The notes beneath the pieces were generated by a model that saw nothing but the letters and a program-made list of their open reading frames with translations, was not told the origin of the DNA and made no database searches. Below are positions 1 through 15,500 of a DNA stretch of 64,000 nucleotides, piece by piece (position 1 is the first letter of the stretch; the number at the start of each line of letters is the position of its first letter). The position numbers and the translations under genes are program-made. The stretch comes from Aphidius gifuensis (taxonomy: Eukaryota; Arthropoda; Insecta; Hymenoptera; Braconidae). The stretch covers positions 28,924,154-28,988,153 of the forward strand of contig NC_057788.1 of NCBI RefSeq assembly GCF_014905175.1, written 5' to 3'.

Positions 1-3000
1 CAACAACAACAAAATAAAAATTCTGTATTGGATAAATTTAAATTATTCAATAATAATAAAGATAAAAATCAAGAACGTGGTAAAGCATCATCTGGTGTAT
101 CAAAACGTACATCAAGTTCATCCGGGTTTTCATCAGCAAGATCAGAACATTCAGATAGTTCAACATCATTATGTGAACAAGGAAAATTAACAACAATTGA
201 AACACCTAAAACACGTGTATTAAAAACAAAATTACAAACTAAAACAACAAAACAATCAAGTCCAAAAACTGGTAGAAAAGAACAAACAAAATCACAAAGT
301 AAAATTGCTAGAACAAAATTAACAAATGATAAATTATCATATTCATCAACAATTGATGATAGTAAAACAATTAATAAAATAACAAATAATATTGTTGTTA
401 ATAATACAACAAAATTACAAGTTGATAAAAAAACAATTAACAACAATGATACAATAAAACAACAACAACAAACATGTCAATTACAAAAATATAATTCATC
501 AATTGTACAACCAGGTCATCATCAACAGCAACAACAACAACAACAACAAAAAGATTTAAAATTATCAACGAGTATTAAGACTGAACAAAAAACAATACAA
601 AGACCAAAAATGGACTTACCAAGTAAATTAAATGATACTAAAATACAAAATTTAAAATTACCAATAAATGGTATTAATAAAGATATAAAAAATATAATTC
701 CAAATGGTTTTATTAAAAATCATAATAATGATTGTCAAATTGTTGTTGATAATATTGATAAAAAAATATGTATTAATGAGATAAATAATATTGATGATAA
801 TAATGTTGAATTAACTGTAAATCATGAGACTGATATGACTAGTAATATTAAAAATCCAGAAAATGATAATGATCATGTAAATTTAATTGATAAAATTGAT
901 GATAAACATATTAATATGGATGATAAAAATACTATTGAAGATATACAAATTACAAATGATTATAATGAATCAATTATCAATGATAATAATCATATTAATG
1001 ACAAAGAATTATCATCACCAATTCAAGATGATTTAAAAAGTCCACAAAAACAACAACAGCAACAATCTTGTGGTGTTAATAATTCTTGTCCATTACCAGG
1101 ACCAAATGGTAGTGGACAAACAGCACCAGGATTGAGTCCAGGTTCAAGCATTCCAAAACCAATGGCACTTGTTAAAGGAACAACAAAACCAACAAAAGAT
1201 ATTAATCATATACAAAATTCAGCAAAATTAAAAATTGATAGTTTACATCGTAAACTTGATCCAAATACTGTTGCAATGGTATCACCAATGCCAAGTATAT
1301 CTGATCTTATGTCAGAAAGTTCACATAGTAATTCAAATAGTACTGGACAAAGTAATTCAAGTGATAGTAGTGTTATTTATAGACCAAGTAGTGAAAGTGG
1401 TAGTGAAATTAAAACCATTCCAAATAGAAAAATTGATACGACTTTTGAACAAATGGAAAAGGTGAATTTTTTATTTTTTATTTATTATTTAGCTTTATTA
1501 TTTATTTATTTTTAAATATACATTAGTTGTTTTATTTTTTTATTTGACAAAATGATGATATTTTTTGTTTAAATTTCATTTGTATTGTTGAACTTGAATG
1601 TTTTTTATCAATTTAGGTTGAAATTTTATTTATTTATTTGTTTATTTATTAGATAAATATTGTGTAACAAGATAAAAAAAAAAATAAGACACTGAAAAAT
1701 GACGAAGTTTACAAGTTATCTGATGACTTTGTTTAATTTGTTTAATTTTAAAAAAGTCATCAAATACATTTATCTTTTTTATTTTTTCAAGATAAAATTT
1801 AACCATAATTTTTAAAATTAAGTAACTTTGTTAAATATTATAATTATGCAATTGACCTCAATTTTTCTAAAAGATTTTTTTTCTTACAATATTTTTAAAT
1901 GAATATTTATTTTAATTTTTACAAACAAGTTCAAATCAACATGAAATTATTTAACAAGTTTAAAAAATTAAATAAAAATATAAAATTCGAAAAAAAAATA
2001 TTCAACAACTTTTGCAACTAATATTTTAAAAGAAAAATTATATACTTTGAAAATTTAATTTTATAAATTGTGGATAAACTTGAGAATAAGATAGATTTTT
2101 TTAAAAAATATTTAAAAACTTTTAATGATAAAAATTTATAAATAAAATAATATTTCAGGTTTTATCAGAGTCAAATTGTGGTGGTAATGTTGTTGAAGAT
2201 GATGCAGAAATGGATGTTAAACCAATGCTTCCAATTTTACCTGGTTATACACTTGGTGCACGTGGACTTCAAACACTACCTACACGTACAAACACAAGAC
2301 AATATACAATACTTCATTCTTCATCACATCATCATGTTGCCCAAGATTATACAGACATTGACATTGCATCTGGTTATTTGAGTGACGGTGAAATTTTACG
2401 TGGTGGTATTAATGTTGGTAATCGTGCAATGTCTGATCTTTGTGATGGTTACATGTCTGAGGGTGGTGCTTCATTATACGCAAAACGTCTCAATCCATCT
2501 TACAGCCATGACCAAGAAAGGTAAGATTTCTTTTTCTTTTTTTATTTCTTTTTTCTTTAATTTTTCTTTTCCATTTTTATCATCAATTACTTTCCCATCA
2601 GTAACCACCAAAGAACTTACCAAGAAAAATATCTGTATATTTTTTTTTTCCTCTTAAACTTTTTCGTCAAGTATAGAAATTCTTTATGAATTTTTTTTTC
2701 TACTTTTTTATATTCAAACATTTTATCTTTATCGATGACGTGTCAGTAGAAATTGTCTGGAAACCTTGGCAATGATGCGATTGAATTTATTACAAGTTTA
2801 TTGAATCAGAAACCACACATTGAATTTTATCAGTAGGGAGTGTCTCATACTAACAAGATTTTTCCCTTTTAAAAAAAAAAAATAATATCAAAATCCACTT
2901 GCAGAAATCATAGTCGAAAAGAATCAATTGATCATAAATTTATTTAATTAATAATAAAAAATAAATTAAATAATTATATATTGCTTTTAAAAAAGTAATT

Positions 3001-6000
3001 TAAAATTTATAAAATCGTGACTAATTATACTCAACAACTGCTAGTTTCAGTCGTCTTTTGAATTAATTATATCTAATTGAAAAACAAGCAATACACTTTC
3101 ATATTTTTCAAGTTAATTGTAATTACTCGTCAACAATAATATACATCAAAATTCATTTGCATATTGTTTTAAAGTTTTCCATCTCAACAAAATAATTATA
3201 AAACAAAAAAATTAAATTCGAAACAAATTTATTTAAATTTAAATTATATTTTTAAAATTAAAATAATTCATTTGATAATGTATCTTATATTCTCATCACA
3301 TTGTTAACGAAAAAAGGATAAAACTATGTCAAATTAATCGAACTGAATGATGTCAATCATATAGATAAATTTTTAGTAAAGGAAATAAGATAATTTTGAT
3401 TATATTCGGACGAGAAAGTTTGAATTTTCCTCATTTATACGCTTGAGAAAGCATCACAAATACTATCAAAAAGGACAAAGATATTTTCAACAATCACGTA
3501 GACTATTTCCAACAGTTTTTCTATATCTATATTAACTGATATCTTGTTATTTCATTCTATACCTTCTTTATCTCATCATCGTCATCATCCCTCTGATAAA
3601 ACTCTCATACCTATTTTAAAAATACCCTTTAGCGTTTTCTTGTATATTTTTCATGAATCTTTAAACCACGCCAAACTTGTATTAAATCCCTCTTGTATAA
3701 TATAACTCAATTGTTATAAACATAGTGCATATCATTCTCTCGGTAAAATTTAACTTAACACAACGGAAATTCAATATACTCATCCCCTGTTATTATTTTC
3801 AACTTGAGGGGAAATATATTGCCCTTTTTTTTTTTTTAATGACAAGGGTTCTTTGATATCTTAAATTTTGCCATAATACAGTGATTATTATAGTAAGAAA
3901 AAATAATAAAATATTTTCATATTGATTATATTGTTTTTGGTGTTGTTATAAAATAGCCAAAGTACCATTATTTTATATAGATAATAAATTTAACAATAAA
4001 AAAAAACCGTAAACCAAATTATTGGTATTTTTATTTTGGCAAAATTAAATTGACAAGTGTTTTTTAATTGTTTAATTAATATTAAAATAAATAAATATTT
4101 TATGCTTTTTTTTGTGCTATTTTTGTGTGGAACTCGCGATTTTTGTGCTTTTATATATTTTTTTTATGCAATGTTTTGCCACCTTAATATTAAGTCAACA
4201 CAACTTCTTTAATAATTAACTTATTCCAGTGAACTCTTGACCAAAATTATGTGCTTTTTATGTGTTTTCATTCTACGTTTAAATTAATTTTTTATTTCAA
4301 TTACTTTTTATTTAAATAATTTTTTTTTAATAATGTTAAAAAGTATTTAAATAAAAATTTTAAAAAATTAACTTAAACTAAGAATGAAAACTACATAAAC
4401 ATATTATTTTTATTAGAAATTAAGTTAATTATTAAGTTTTGTTAACAATTATACTAATCATTATAAAAATTATTTAAATAAAAAGTAATTGAAATAAAAA
4501 ATAAACTCAAACGTAGAATGAAAACACATAAAAAGCACATAATTTTGATCAAGAGTTCCTTAGAAAAAGTTAATTATTGAAGAAGTTGTGTTGACTTAAT
4601 ATCAAAGTGGCAAAACATCGCATTAAAAAAATATATAAAAGCACGAAAATCGCGAGTTCCACACAAAAATAACACAAAAAATATCAGTTTGTGCCCATTG
4701 TGGTGTGCTAACTTTCTAGAGGTTATATCAAATGACTTGAAAATTTATTTATTTGCTTATTATATTTATTTAATTTATTTATTATTTTATTGAGATTTTA
4801 ATTTTAAATATTGTTACGTGTTTTTATGTTTTTTCAATTATTTATAATTTCATGGATTGATGATAAATTTTGGGGTGATGAGGGTTGTATTAATTGAATG
4901 GTATGTTATGAATTTTGTTTAATCATTTATTTGATTGGCATTTAAATTTGTACGTTTTAATTGATATTTATTATTCAACTGCTGGGGTGTTTTAATTTTA
5001 ATATATAATTTACTTGCTAATTTTATCGAAAATATACATTTTTTATCTATTTATTTATTTATATATCAATTTTATTTTTACATTTATCGATTGGTTTTTT
5101 TTCCTCTTTTTATTAATATATTTTATAATTGAATTTTCATTTGATATTTTTTTTTTATCTTCAAATAAAATTTTAATATTATATGACTCTTCAAGTATTT
5201 CAATTTTCGAATATAAATTATAAATTATAGATCAAGAAATCAAGAAATTATATATTAAAAATAAAAGTTAATAATAATTTCAAATCAAAAACTTATATAG
5301 AAATTTTTTGGTGAATTCAAATTTACTATTTGACAATATTTTTTATGAGACATTTTAAAATCAGATTGAACAAATACTTTATCACAAGTACACATATACC
5401 TATAGATATTCACATTTATCGTCCCAGGAATTTTCGATCTCCCGGGTTTTACTAAACCCCCTCCATCTAAAATTTTCCTTCCATAGAGAGAAAACAACAT
5501 TATCACTGAGTCTGACTGATAGACGCATTGTACGATAAGACCAGCAGACACACTACGTAAATTTGTTCCCTTATTCGTATCAAATCCATCAGGATAAATT
5601 CACAAAAACTAAATTTACTAGATATTTTTTTTTTTCTTTTTTTTCATCCATACCACTTCTATAAATAAAAATTTATCACACTCTAAAAAAATATTTATCA
5701 AAAAATTTTAAAACTTAAAATCAAAAATATAATTTAATTTATATATATTTATAAAAATTATCTATGAATTATTCAGCTGTAATATGGTTATATTTATTTG
5801 TTATTCAAACCATCAACCATTTCTGTCTTAAAAAAATTTATATATGAAAATCCGTTGACCATGAAAGACTTTTTTCGTAAAATTTTCTCTTGGCTTTTTT
5901 TTGCATTAGTTTTATGACAGTGTGAAAAATTTATCGATATACCCTCTTTTTTTACCCTCCTTAAAGACATTCATCAAAAATCAGATATACTAATTTTCAC

Positions 6001-9000
6001 AAAGAAATTCTAAATTTACTGAGAAATTTAAAAAATATTTATAAATTAAAAAATTATTTATTTTATCATACATTCTACAATATAAAAATTTAACTATATT
6101 AATAATGATTAATTCATTATTAAATATATATGTTAAATTTTAAAATATTTATAATAAAAAATTTAAAATTTAAAATTATTATTGTTATCATGAAATTTTC
6201 TTGTCTAAATTTTGGCAAAATATAAAACATATTGTTTTATTTAATATTTTTATTATTATCTTCACAGGAAAAGTATAAAACAGTGAAATTAATACAAAAA
6301 AAAAAGAAAAAGAAATTTTGTGATTTTAAATTTTATATTTCTAATTTAATTTTTATATTTCGAGATATTTTTTTATAAATTAATAATCATTTTTAGTGTT
6401 AGTGTATTTTTATTGAATAGAAAAAAAAAAAAATTTTATAATAATCATCAATCGGCTGGATAACATTGTCTGCTATTCTCAAAGTCAAGGTACAATGAAC
6501 TTTCTATTTTTATATAAAAACTATTACTATTAAAAAAAAAAATATTGAATATAATTTTTTTTCATTTAAATTAATAAAATAGAGTATAAATATAATTTTA
6601 AAAAATTTTGAAATAATAAATTTAAATTTACTTTTAATTGATGAAAAAATAAAAAAACAATAAAGAAATTATTTCTTTTATTTTCCTTTTGTCAATTTAT
6701 TCAGAGGTGAAGTGAAAAAAGCTCAAATAAAATTAGATGAAAAAAAAAATATAATAATTGTATAAGAATAAAATAATAATAAAAATAATTCAGATCGATA
6801 TACAAGTCACCCTTTTTAGATAAGAAAATGTTAAAATGATATAATATATTTTTAAAATTAATTCTTATGAAATTTTTTTGGAAAAATTTTTCAAATTCAT
6901 TGTAACGGTTATAAGAAGAATTGAAGTTATCTGGGGTATATTGAGAGTGGGGTTGAATGAAAATATATATATCCTGGGGCGAGTCACCCTTGGGTTTTGA
7001 TATTGCCCCAGCAGTCAGTCCGGTGTGTCACACAAAAGCCGTCGCGTCGATAATTGGTATTACCTAAAATATCAAATGCCTAAAGGCAAATTCAACACAA
7101 ATTTAAGATCCATCAAAATACACATATACTCACACATTTTATCATATATACACATCAATATTTAATCTCATCAAATTTAAATTTACGAGTATACATCAAC
7201 ACCTTGATTATTGTTTTTCCTTCTTTATTATTTTTCTTTTATTTATTATCGATTTATCTTTTTATTTTTTTATAATTAAAAATCATACTATATTTCATTT
7301 GACTGTATAAAATATGAATTATTAAAATATCAATCAAATAATCATTGTCATTTTAATCCTCTTAAATATATATTTAAAAATTTAAGTTGAAAATTTTATT
7401 ATTATTTTTAAAACCCCTTCGTTGTATTTTAATTTGAATGTTATGACAAAAATAATGAATAATTTAATACTATTAAAAATAATTATTTTTGTTTTAGGAA
7501 TTTTATATATTTATATATTTTTTAATTAAAAAAAAAAATTGATTATAAAATATGAATAAATTTCCTTTCATTGTGTGACAATGAAATTATGTATTAATTA
7601 ATTTTTGAATTTACTAATTTATGTATTTTTGTGGTTTTAGATATGTTGGTGGTTCAAGGCGTGAATTAGTAGGTGTTAAAGAATTAGTTAATACAAGAAG
7701 AGTACAAAAAAATAATAGACATCCTTCATCAAATGTCAGAGATGGTAGTACAACTGGTTGTACTGGTGGATTACTAGGTGGTTGCAGTGGTGGCAGTGAC
7801 GCACTGGCGGAATTAACAATTGAAGACCTGGCTGCCATTCCTACTGGCAATCACAGTGTTTCACATCATACTGGTCATCCTTCTCATCACAAGGTAAATT
7901 ATCATTTAATTCTTTAATTATTCAAATTTTTAAAACATGAAATTTAATAGAAAATTAAAAGCTATATTTCCAACATAGAAGAAAATAAAAATAAAAAAAA
8001 ATACTATTTTATAATTAATTTTAAATGACAATTATACTTGCAGCTGTTTTTTAATTTTTAATTTCTAGCTTAAATATCATTTTCAACTTGGAAAGTTTCT
8101 TAGCTAGCTACACATTTTTGTTAATATTTATTTTAAAAATTTTCTATATAAGTACGTTAAACATAAATATAAATTTCTAAATTAAATTAAAATTTATTGA
8201 TAAATTTTCCATCAATTATTTAAATTAAATTTAATAATTTTTAAAATTTATCATCAATCAACTTAATTAATGATCTACAAGTTAAAAAATACCATAAAAA
8301 TTACTCGATTTATACACGTGCACATACTTAGCCTCATTTTGTTTATTTATTTTTTAATTTTATTTATATATTTTTTGTTGGTTTTTGTTGATTCCTCATG
8401 GTGTAAAGGCTGTGTCAGCTGTTGCATCGTGCAGCTGTTTAGTAGGTCTGTCATGTCCTGCATACATATTTTTATTAAAAATACATACACGTATTTTATA
8501 TACAACATCAGAAATATATATTATAAAATTTACTGTGACTTGTATAACGTCAATAATTGATCACCTGCTTTAAATACATTTTAAAATTATAAATTTTTAT
8601 CTACTTAAATTATATTTTTTGCATATTCTTTATTTATTTTTTTTTTTTATGATTAAAGTTTTTGTTTATTAAATAAATCAAACAAATTATCGTCTGGTTT
8701 TTCAAGTTTTTCAATTATTCATATTATTGGCTATTGAATTTTATCAACTTCCAAGTTGTTGAGATGAAAAAAAAAAATATTCAAGTTGATACTAATTTAA
8801 AAAAAAATAGTTAAATTCAATTTACAATTATTTTTAAAATTATTATTATTATCAAGGGTTTATTTATATTTTTTTTATTTATTATTTTCATCAATTTGTT
8901 ACTTTTTTATTTCAACAAAATGCTGAGAGATGAGATACTCAAAAGTTTTACTACTAATGATATTACATCAATTTAAAAGTTCACTTGAATTAATTTTCAT

Positions 9001-12000
9001 TTATTTTCAACATCAAGGATTTATTATATTTCCATGATTTTTATTTTTTATCTTTATTATTTATTTGATTATTATTTACAAAATTTTTATTTTTTTTATT
9101 TTTATATAAATGATGCATTGAATGCGACTGATAAGATTATAGTACTCGGTAGACTCGTGTAGATTTAACCTCTCTTGCACTCAATATTTGTTTTCTTTTT
9201 TTTTTTTAAATTTTACTTTTTTACCCTCTTGTATTTTTTGTTCACCCTTTTTATACATTCATTGGATGTATGCAGTTTATTCATCGTTCATTCGACTGTG
9301 TGAACCTTTGGGAATATATGCGAACAAACTCATCTCATCATGCTTACCTATATATTCTCTCGTGTTTTCAATCTTTTTTCCAAGTAAATATTGTCAGAAT
9401 ATTTCATTTACCATTTTTTATATTATCAAAATTATTTTTCTTTCAATTAAAATTAAACTATAAATTATTTTATACACCCTTTGATTTATTTTCATTTAAA
9501 TTTTGATTTATTTTATTTAATATACAAGTCATTTTTATTTTATTACTTTTAATTTATTTTTATATACACGTTTAATTTATATATCTAAAAAAAAAAAAAG
9601 TCACGTTTCAATTATTGAATTACCTAGATTATTCCAAAACATTTGTCTTTGTGAATACAATTTCTTTTTTTTTTTTTTACAAACAATTGAGCTTTGAACA
9701 ATGTATGGCTTCGAGCATTTTGTTCAGCTAATGTTTAACGATTGTTTTTAAAATAAATGTGAAACAAAGCTAAAAGTTCAAATACCAAAATAAACTCGTA
9801 CTGTTAATTAATATCTTTTTTGTCAACTATTATTTAACAAAGGTATCAAATAAATCTAGTGACAATGTTATATAAAATAACAGTTGTATTGAAATAAGTG
9901 TGAGTTATGAACCTGGGTCACGTAAGGTCGTCGAATCTTTCAAATCGATAAAACACTGATAAATAATATGTGCATTTACCTGCAGCATTTATCACAACTT
10001 TAGCATATGCATTTTCATATACATATATACATATAAAATATTTTATTATTCCTGTCATAAAATGTAAAATAAAAATCCAACTCATTTCCTGTTCTATTTT
10101 TCTTCACAAAATCTCGTTTTCTTTTCTTTTTTTTTTTTTCAGTTTTATTTTTTTAAAAAACCGATAGGATTCTTATTATTTTTTTTATTTTTTTCTGCGT
10201 TTAACCGGACACAAGAGACGTTGGTAATCCACTCTGGATAATCCAACTGACTTTTGCCATCTTCTACAACCCCCCAATTTTATTTCACCCTATCGGAAAT
10301 TCGATATTTTTTTCAGATTTTTTTTCTCCCATTATTTGCCTTTTCCGGATGATAAAAAAAAAATAAAAAATAAAAAAAATAGATCTAGAAATATGTGTGC
10401 TCATGTCATTTACCCGGAAATTTAATAATTTTATTTTTTTATATATTTACTTTAAAACACCAAATAAATAAAATTGATATTCTTAGATTTAAATTTATAA
10501 AAAAAAAAAAAAATTTTAAATTCAAATATAGGTGTGTTTTTTATTTTATTTTATTTACAATAATGAATATATAAAATGTAGGTTTATTTATTATTCAAAA
10601 AAAAATATTTTTTTTATATCATGATATTTGAGAATAGCTGGGGGCTTGTTGGGTGACCAGTGGGGGTGGCTGGAACCGGTGAAAAATGTATTGTCGACCC
10701 CTGGATACAATTGTACTTCAGTCGACAGTTAACATTCGTTCGGTTAACGCGTTTGTATTACTAAAACATATATTATTCAACAATACACACACACATATTA
10801 ATAAAAAAACATACTTTTTATAACTTCACACATTTAAACCTAAAACAAAGAGGGTTTATCTTGGCATAAATATCAACCCTTCAATTCTCACACTATACAA
10901 TTTTGGAAAAAACAAGAAAATATTATTTAAAAAAACTTGTGGTGAAAATTTTAAGACAAAATAATAATTATTATGACCTAAATTTTGTGCAGTTTGTTTA
11001 TGAACATAAACCCTCTTGTTATTAGCCTGATTGTTAATTATTTTCAAGTGGTCTTTTTGTTGACAAAAAGAAAAAACAATGGTAATGAGTGGCTGTGTTT
11101 AGAAGAGCTTGAGTTTTTTTTAACGTGAAATAATATATAGAGATGGTTTGTTTTTTAAATTATTATTATTATTTTTTTTTATAATTATTAAACATTGCTC
11201 AACAGTGGAAAAACTCGGGATGGATAAGGGTCGATGGCCTCAACTTCCGTTTGACTGTATATTCTCTTCGTCCGCTATCTCTCCAATTTTCCGATTATAA
11301 ACCCTCGCGAAATCGATATACTACAATTTAGTTGTGTACAACACGTGTATGTGGATAAATTGAAATGACACTAAAACAAAATAATAATAATTAAAAAACC
11401 AGCTTTAAAATATATTTTAACAAAAATCCCATCCAAATATTATTTTTACAAATAATAATTAATCAATGTTTAGAAAATAAAATTAAAAATTTGTAATAAA
11501 TATCTATTTCAAAAAAAAAAAAAAATAGACAAAGAGTTAAAAAAAAATATTTGAATTGGCGGCTTATTTTTACAGCATTTAAGGTCACACTTCAAAGGTC
11601 TTGAACCATCATACGTGAGAAGAGTTTGTTATTCTACTCGTTCGTTATTTTATATTTTTTTTTTTTAAATACTCAAAGTCTAAAAAACGAGAAAAAAAAT
11701 GTTTAAAAACTCTACAAAAATAAAGAACGTTTTAAATTTTTTTTTTTGTTCATTCTTTTAAATTTGCCTTTTGTTTTCGCAAGTTAGTTTTCGGTTCAAG
11801 AAACGTGAGACCATCGTATGTATATAAATTATATATGTATAGATAAAAATGTGCGTGTAGCTTTGGATTTCGACCCCCATGACTCACTGCTATGCGCAGC
11901 AGCTCGACAGTGTATGACGAAGAAAAAAAAAAAAATGTATATATATATATTGAAGAATAAAAAAAGAATGTGGGCACACCCAAGCTTGTAATGATAAGTC

Positions 12001-12457
12001 CCCAACGCACCCTTGCCTATTACGTTAGTACAACACAACGTATTTTTATATGAATCATGCTTGTTGTACTATATTTTATATAAAATAAACCCTCGTGAAT
12101 GAGAATCGATATAGCTAGTTGGTTATTACGATGAGTCCTTGACCCAGGTCGCCAAGAGACTCTTGAAAATAATTTATATAAAAAAAATAATAATATACCA
12201 TCATCTAAAATATCTTGGTTTATTTCTCAATATTTTACTACATCAACATTATTATTTTTATTTACAGAGAGTTCCGGGTAGTGGAAATGGACTTACGGGG
12301 GGTGGTGTTGTAAGTGGAACAGCCACCCCCCAATCAAACCAACAAGCCAACAACCCTGTATATCGAGTTGTTAGCTCAAGACATCCTGGTCATCATAGTC
12401 ACGTTAAAAAATCTGATAGTTCACAACAAACTGATAATTCAGTATTTAAAAATCATC

Positions 12458-12491
<34 letters not shown>

Positions 12492-12504
12492 TCATCAACA
12501 GCAA

Positions 12505-12536
<32 letters not shown>

Positions 12537-15500
12537 ACAAAATAATTGTTCACCAAACAATACAAATTCAAACAGTCAACAATGGAAAAAATATATAGAA
12601 GCTGGAGCAGCAAGAGAACGAGACAAAGAAATAATACCATCAAGTCCTAGTCCATCAAGACGATCTCAGGTTTGTCAAATAAATTTTATTATTAAATAAA
12701 ATATTTCTATTCTTTAATTTATAACACTTGTTTTACTTGTTTTTTTATTATTTAAAGGAGAAACACAGAAAACAAGCAATGGCAGAGTATACAAATGGTG
12801 ATAATAAACAACAAAAAGTATCATCAAGTACATCAACAAGCAGCAGTAGTAGTAATAAAGTCAGAGGTGTACCACAAAGTTTTGGATATGTCAAGAGACA
12901 CAGTGCTGGAACAAGTACAAGTCCAAATGGTGTACAAAATGGTAATAAAGATCCAACAAGAACAGCACAAGTTAGTGCTGTACCACGTACAAAGGTATTT
13001 TTAATTTAAAAACATATATTTGTTTTTTAGTTAATTATTTTAAACGAGCTTTATATTTATTTATATTTTTATTTTAAAAAATTTTAAGGTCAAAGTGTCA
13101 GGTGGTACACAAACATGTACAACTGAATTACAAGCAAATTCATCAGCTACAAATCAGGGTCATCATTATAAAAGTTACAGTTTAACTGGTCCAAGTGCAA
13201 GTCAATTATCACAATCAGTTAGAGATCGTTTGATGCTTGGTTCTCAAAGTTTACCAAAACCTGGCAGTCCTGAATTTACAGCATTATTTGCTGCTGCACA
13301 TCATCGTGAACGTGCTAATGGTGGAGGTGGTAATAATAGTGGTGCTAGTTGTGGTAATAATAGTAATTCTGGTGGATCAGCAACTTCAAATTTTTCACCT
13401 CGTGTATTAAAACCATCAGATGGTAGTTTAAGTGATACTTGCAGTACATATGCTGCACCAGATATGCAAGGTTATTATGCACCAAATAGTCCATACACAA
13501 CATCATGGATGAGACACAGTAATACATATACACCAAGTGGAAGATCACAAGGTATATTTGTAATGCATATCTAAAAACATTAATTAAAATTATCTTGATT
13601 AAAAAGTTGATGGATTTTAAAAAAATATAAAAAGGTTTTTTAATTGTTTAAAACATTTTAATACACTTTCAATTGAGTGGTGAAATTTAATTAAACTTTA
13701 TGGATATTTAAAATTCAAAAAAAAAATTTTAATTACTTTTGTTAATTAAATAATTTAGAGTAGTTTTTAAATACTTTTGCTAAAAAGAAAATTATAAAAA
13801 TATAATTAATTTACTGCATAAAGTTGAGATGAAAAAATATTTATTTTTAAATTAATTTTTTAAAATTATTTATTTTATCAATTTAAAAAAAAATAATTAA
13901 TCAATTCATATATTTATTTTGAAATATTAATTTTTTAATCTTTATTTGTAGATTAAATATTAAAAATAAAATTAAATGTATTTGCACTTGACAGTGATTA
14001 TAACCAGACGTAAAAAAAATAAAAAAAAAAAAAAGGGAAAATGTTGGATATATAAAAAATAAAAACAAGTGTAGATATTTATAAATCAAATATCCTTTTA
14101 GGTATGGGACTGTGTGAGGCGGACAGTGTTGAATCTTTGGGTTCTCATCGAGCAAGTTTGACCCACGCTCGTCTCTTGATGCATCAACGGGATTCAACCG
14201 GATCACCAGCACCGCCCAGACTCAACAGAAGCAATTCAATCAGGTAAGACTGAATAATATTACTCTCATTAACAAACCAACTTGCAAACCTTATTCATCG
14301 CTGCAAAAAAAAAATAAATTAAATTAAATCTATATATTGTCAATAAGTTTTAAAAACACGTTACGTATAAAAAATTACTTCAACACTTGATTTATTTAAA
14401 CTTCAATTAATAATATCAATCAATTTAAATTAAAAGAAAAATAAATTTATATTTTTAACACTTGGATTTGATGAAATTTTAGCCATCTAAGAGACAGGAC
14501 ATTTCCAAGGTATAAAAATTGTAAATTAAATGAAAAAAACAAAAATTAAATTGATTCTGATAATAAAAATGAAAAAAAAAAACAATTTAAATAATTGATA
14601 AGAAAATATAAATTAAATTGCACAGTGCTTTTTTAAATATTGACACATAAATTATTGATGTTTAATAAATTTTTAAATCACAATGTTTGAGCTTTTCACA
14701 AAAATTCATTTAAAATAATATAATGGTATTGATTAATTTATTATTTTTTTTTTTTATTTTAAAGATCAACAAAGAGTGAAAAAATGTATCCATCAATGTT
14801 GGCAAGAGGTAGTGGTACATCGTCATCAGTTGGTGAAGAAGTTGGTATTGGTATTGGAGTTGGTGGTGAACCTTATTACAGTGTTCCAGTTGGTACTATT
14901 GGTTGTCCTGGTCAACACTGGTCACAGCCAACATCACCAACACCAACTCATCCATCAAGACAACCACCAAATCTTTATCAACATGTACACAAAGACGATG
15001 ACAGTAAGTTTAATATATTTTTTATAAAAATTAAAATACATCTATTAAAAATAAATTTAATTTGTTGATAAAAAAATTTAAATAGCCATTGATATAATAT
15101 TACATAATTAGAGCAATAGATGGACTTGAAATAGTCAATAATATTTTTTGGTATTGTCAATTTTATTTGATGTCTTTAAAAGTTTAAAAACACACTGATA
15201 ATTTACCTTGAAAAAAAGTGAGACAAAATTCAAAGAATTTCTTATAAAGATCAAAAATAAAAACCCGAAAAATTAGCAAAGAATAAGACCTAAAGAAAAA
15301 AAAAAGATAAGTCAAATAGTCCTAGTGGTTTTGACCTTAAAAAAGATCAATTGATACAAATCTTTTGTTCTGCTTTGACAATTTTCACAGTTCATGGTTC
15401 TTCAGTATCCCTAGTCTCCACAGCAAGCAGTCTTTACAGTTCTGCTGAAGAAAAACAAGCTCATGAATTGAGAAAGCTGAGACGTGAGCTACTTGACGCC

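Larger units (their letters stand above)
2521..7640 (+). other. Navigator intron of 5.1 kb with fold-back repeat and GC-richer islands
   Basis: The donor follows CAAGAAAG and the acceptor is GGTTTTAG at 7640. It contains the fold-back element at 4110-4682, a GC-richer patch near 5390-5560, and an initiator-like island near 6960-7060. The remainder is AT-rich with poly-A and poly-T tracts. No additional exon could be supported. Confidence 0.75.
7894..12267 (+). other. Navigator intron of 4.4 kb with E-box cluster and GC-richer islands
   Basis: The donor is AAG|GTAAAT and the acceptor is TTTACAG at 12267. It holds three CAGCTG boxes (8041, 8416, 8432), a nuclear-receptor-like direct repeat (9915-9930), GC-richer patches near 10200-10290, 10630-10760, 11210-11350 and 11860-12150, and otherwise AT-rich sequence. 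ORFs here are short and lack coding character. Confidence 0.75.

Noticed and set aside
69..446. Long ORF on the - strand opposite the first navigator exon
   Set aside because: Shadow of the low-complexity coding exon; its Val/Leu-rich product is the antisense of Asn/Lys/Thr codons.
5285..5551. 88-codon ORF on the - strand in a navigator intron
   Set aside because: No splice partners, no recognisable domain and an AT-rich context; probably chance within a GC-richer island.
12314..12643. Poly-Asn and poly-Val ORFs in other frames over the CAA/CAG run
   Set aside because: Frame shadows of the polyQ tract in navigator exon 12268-12669.
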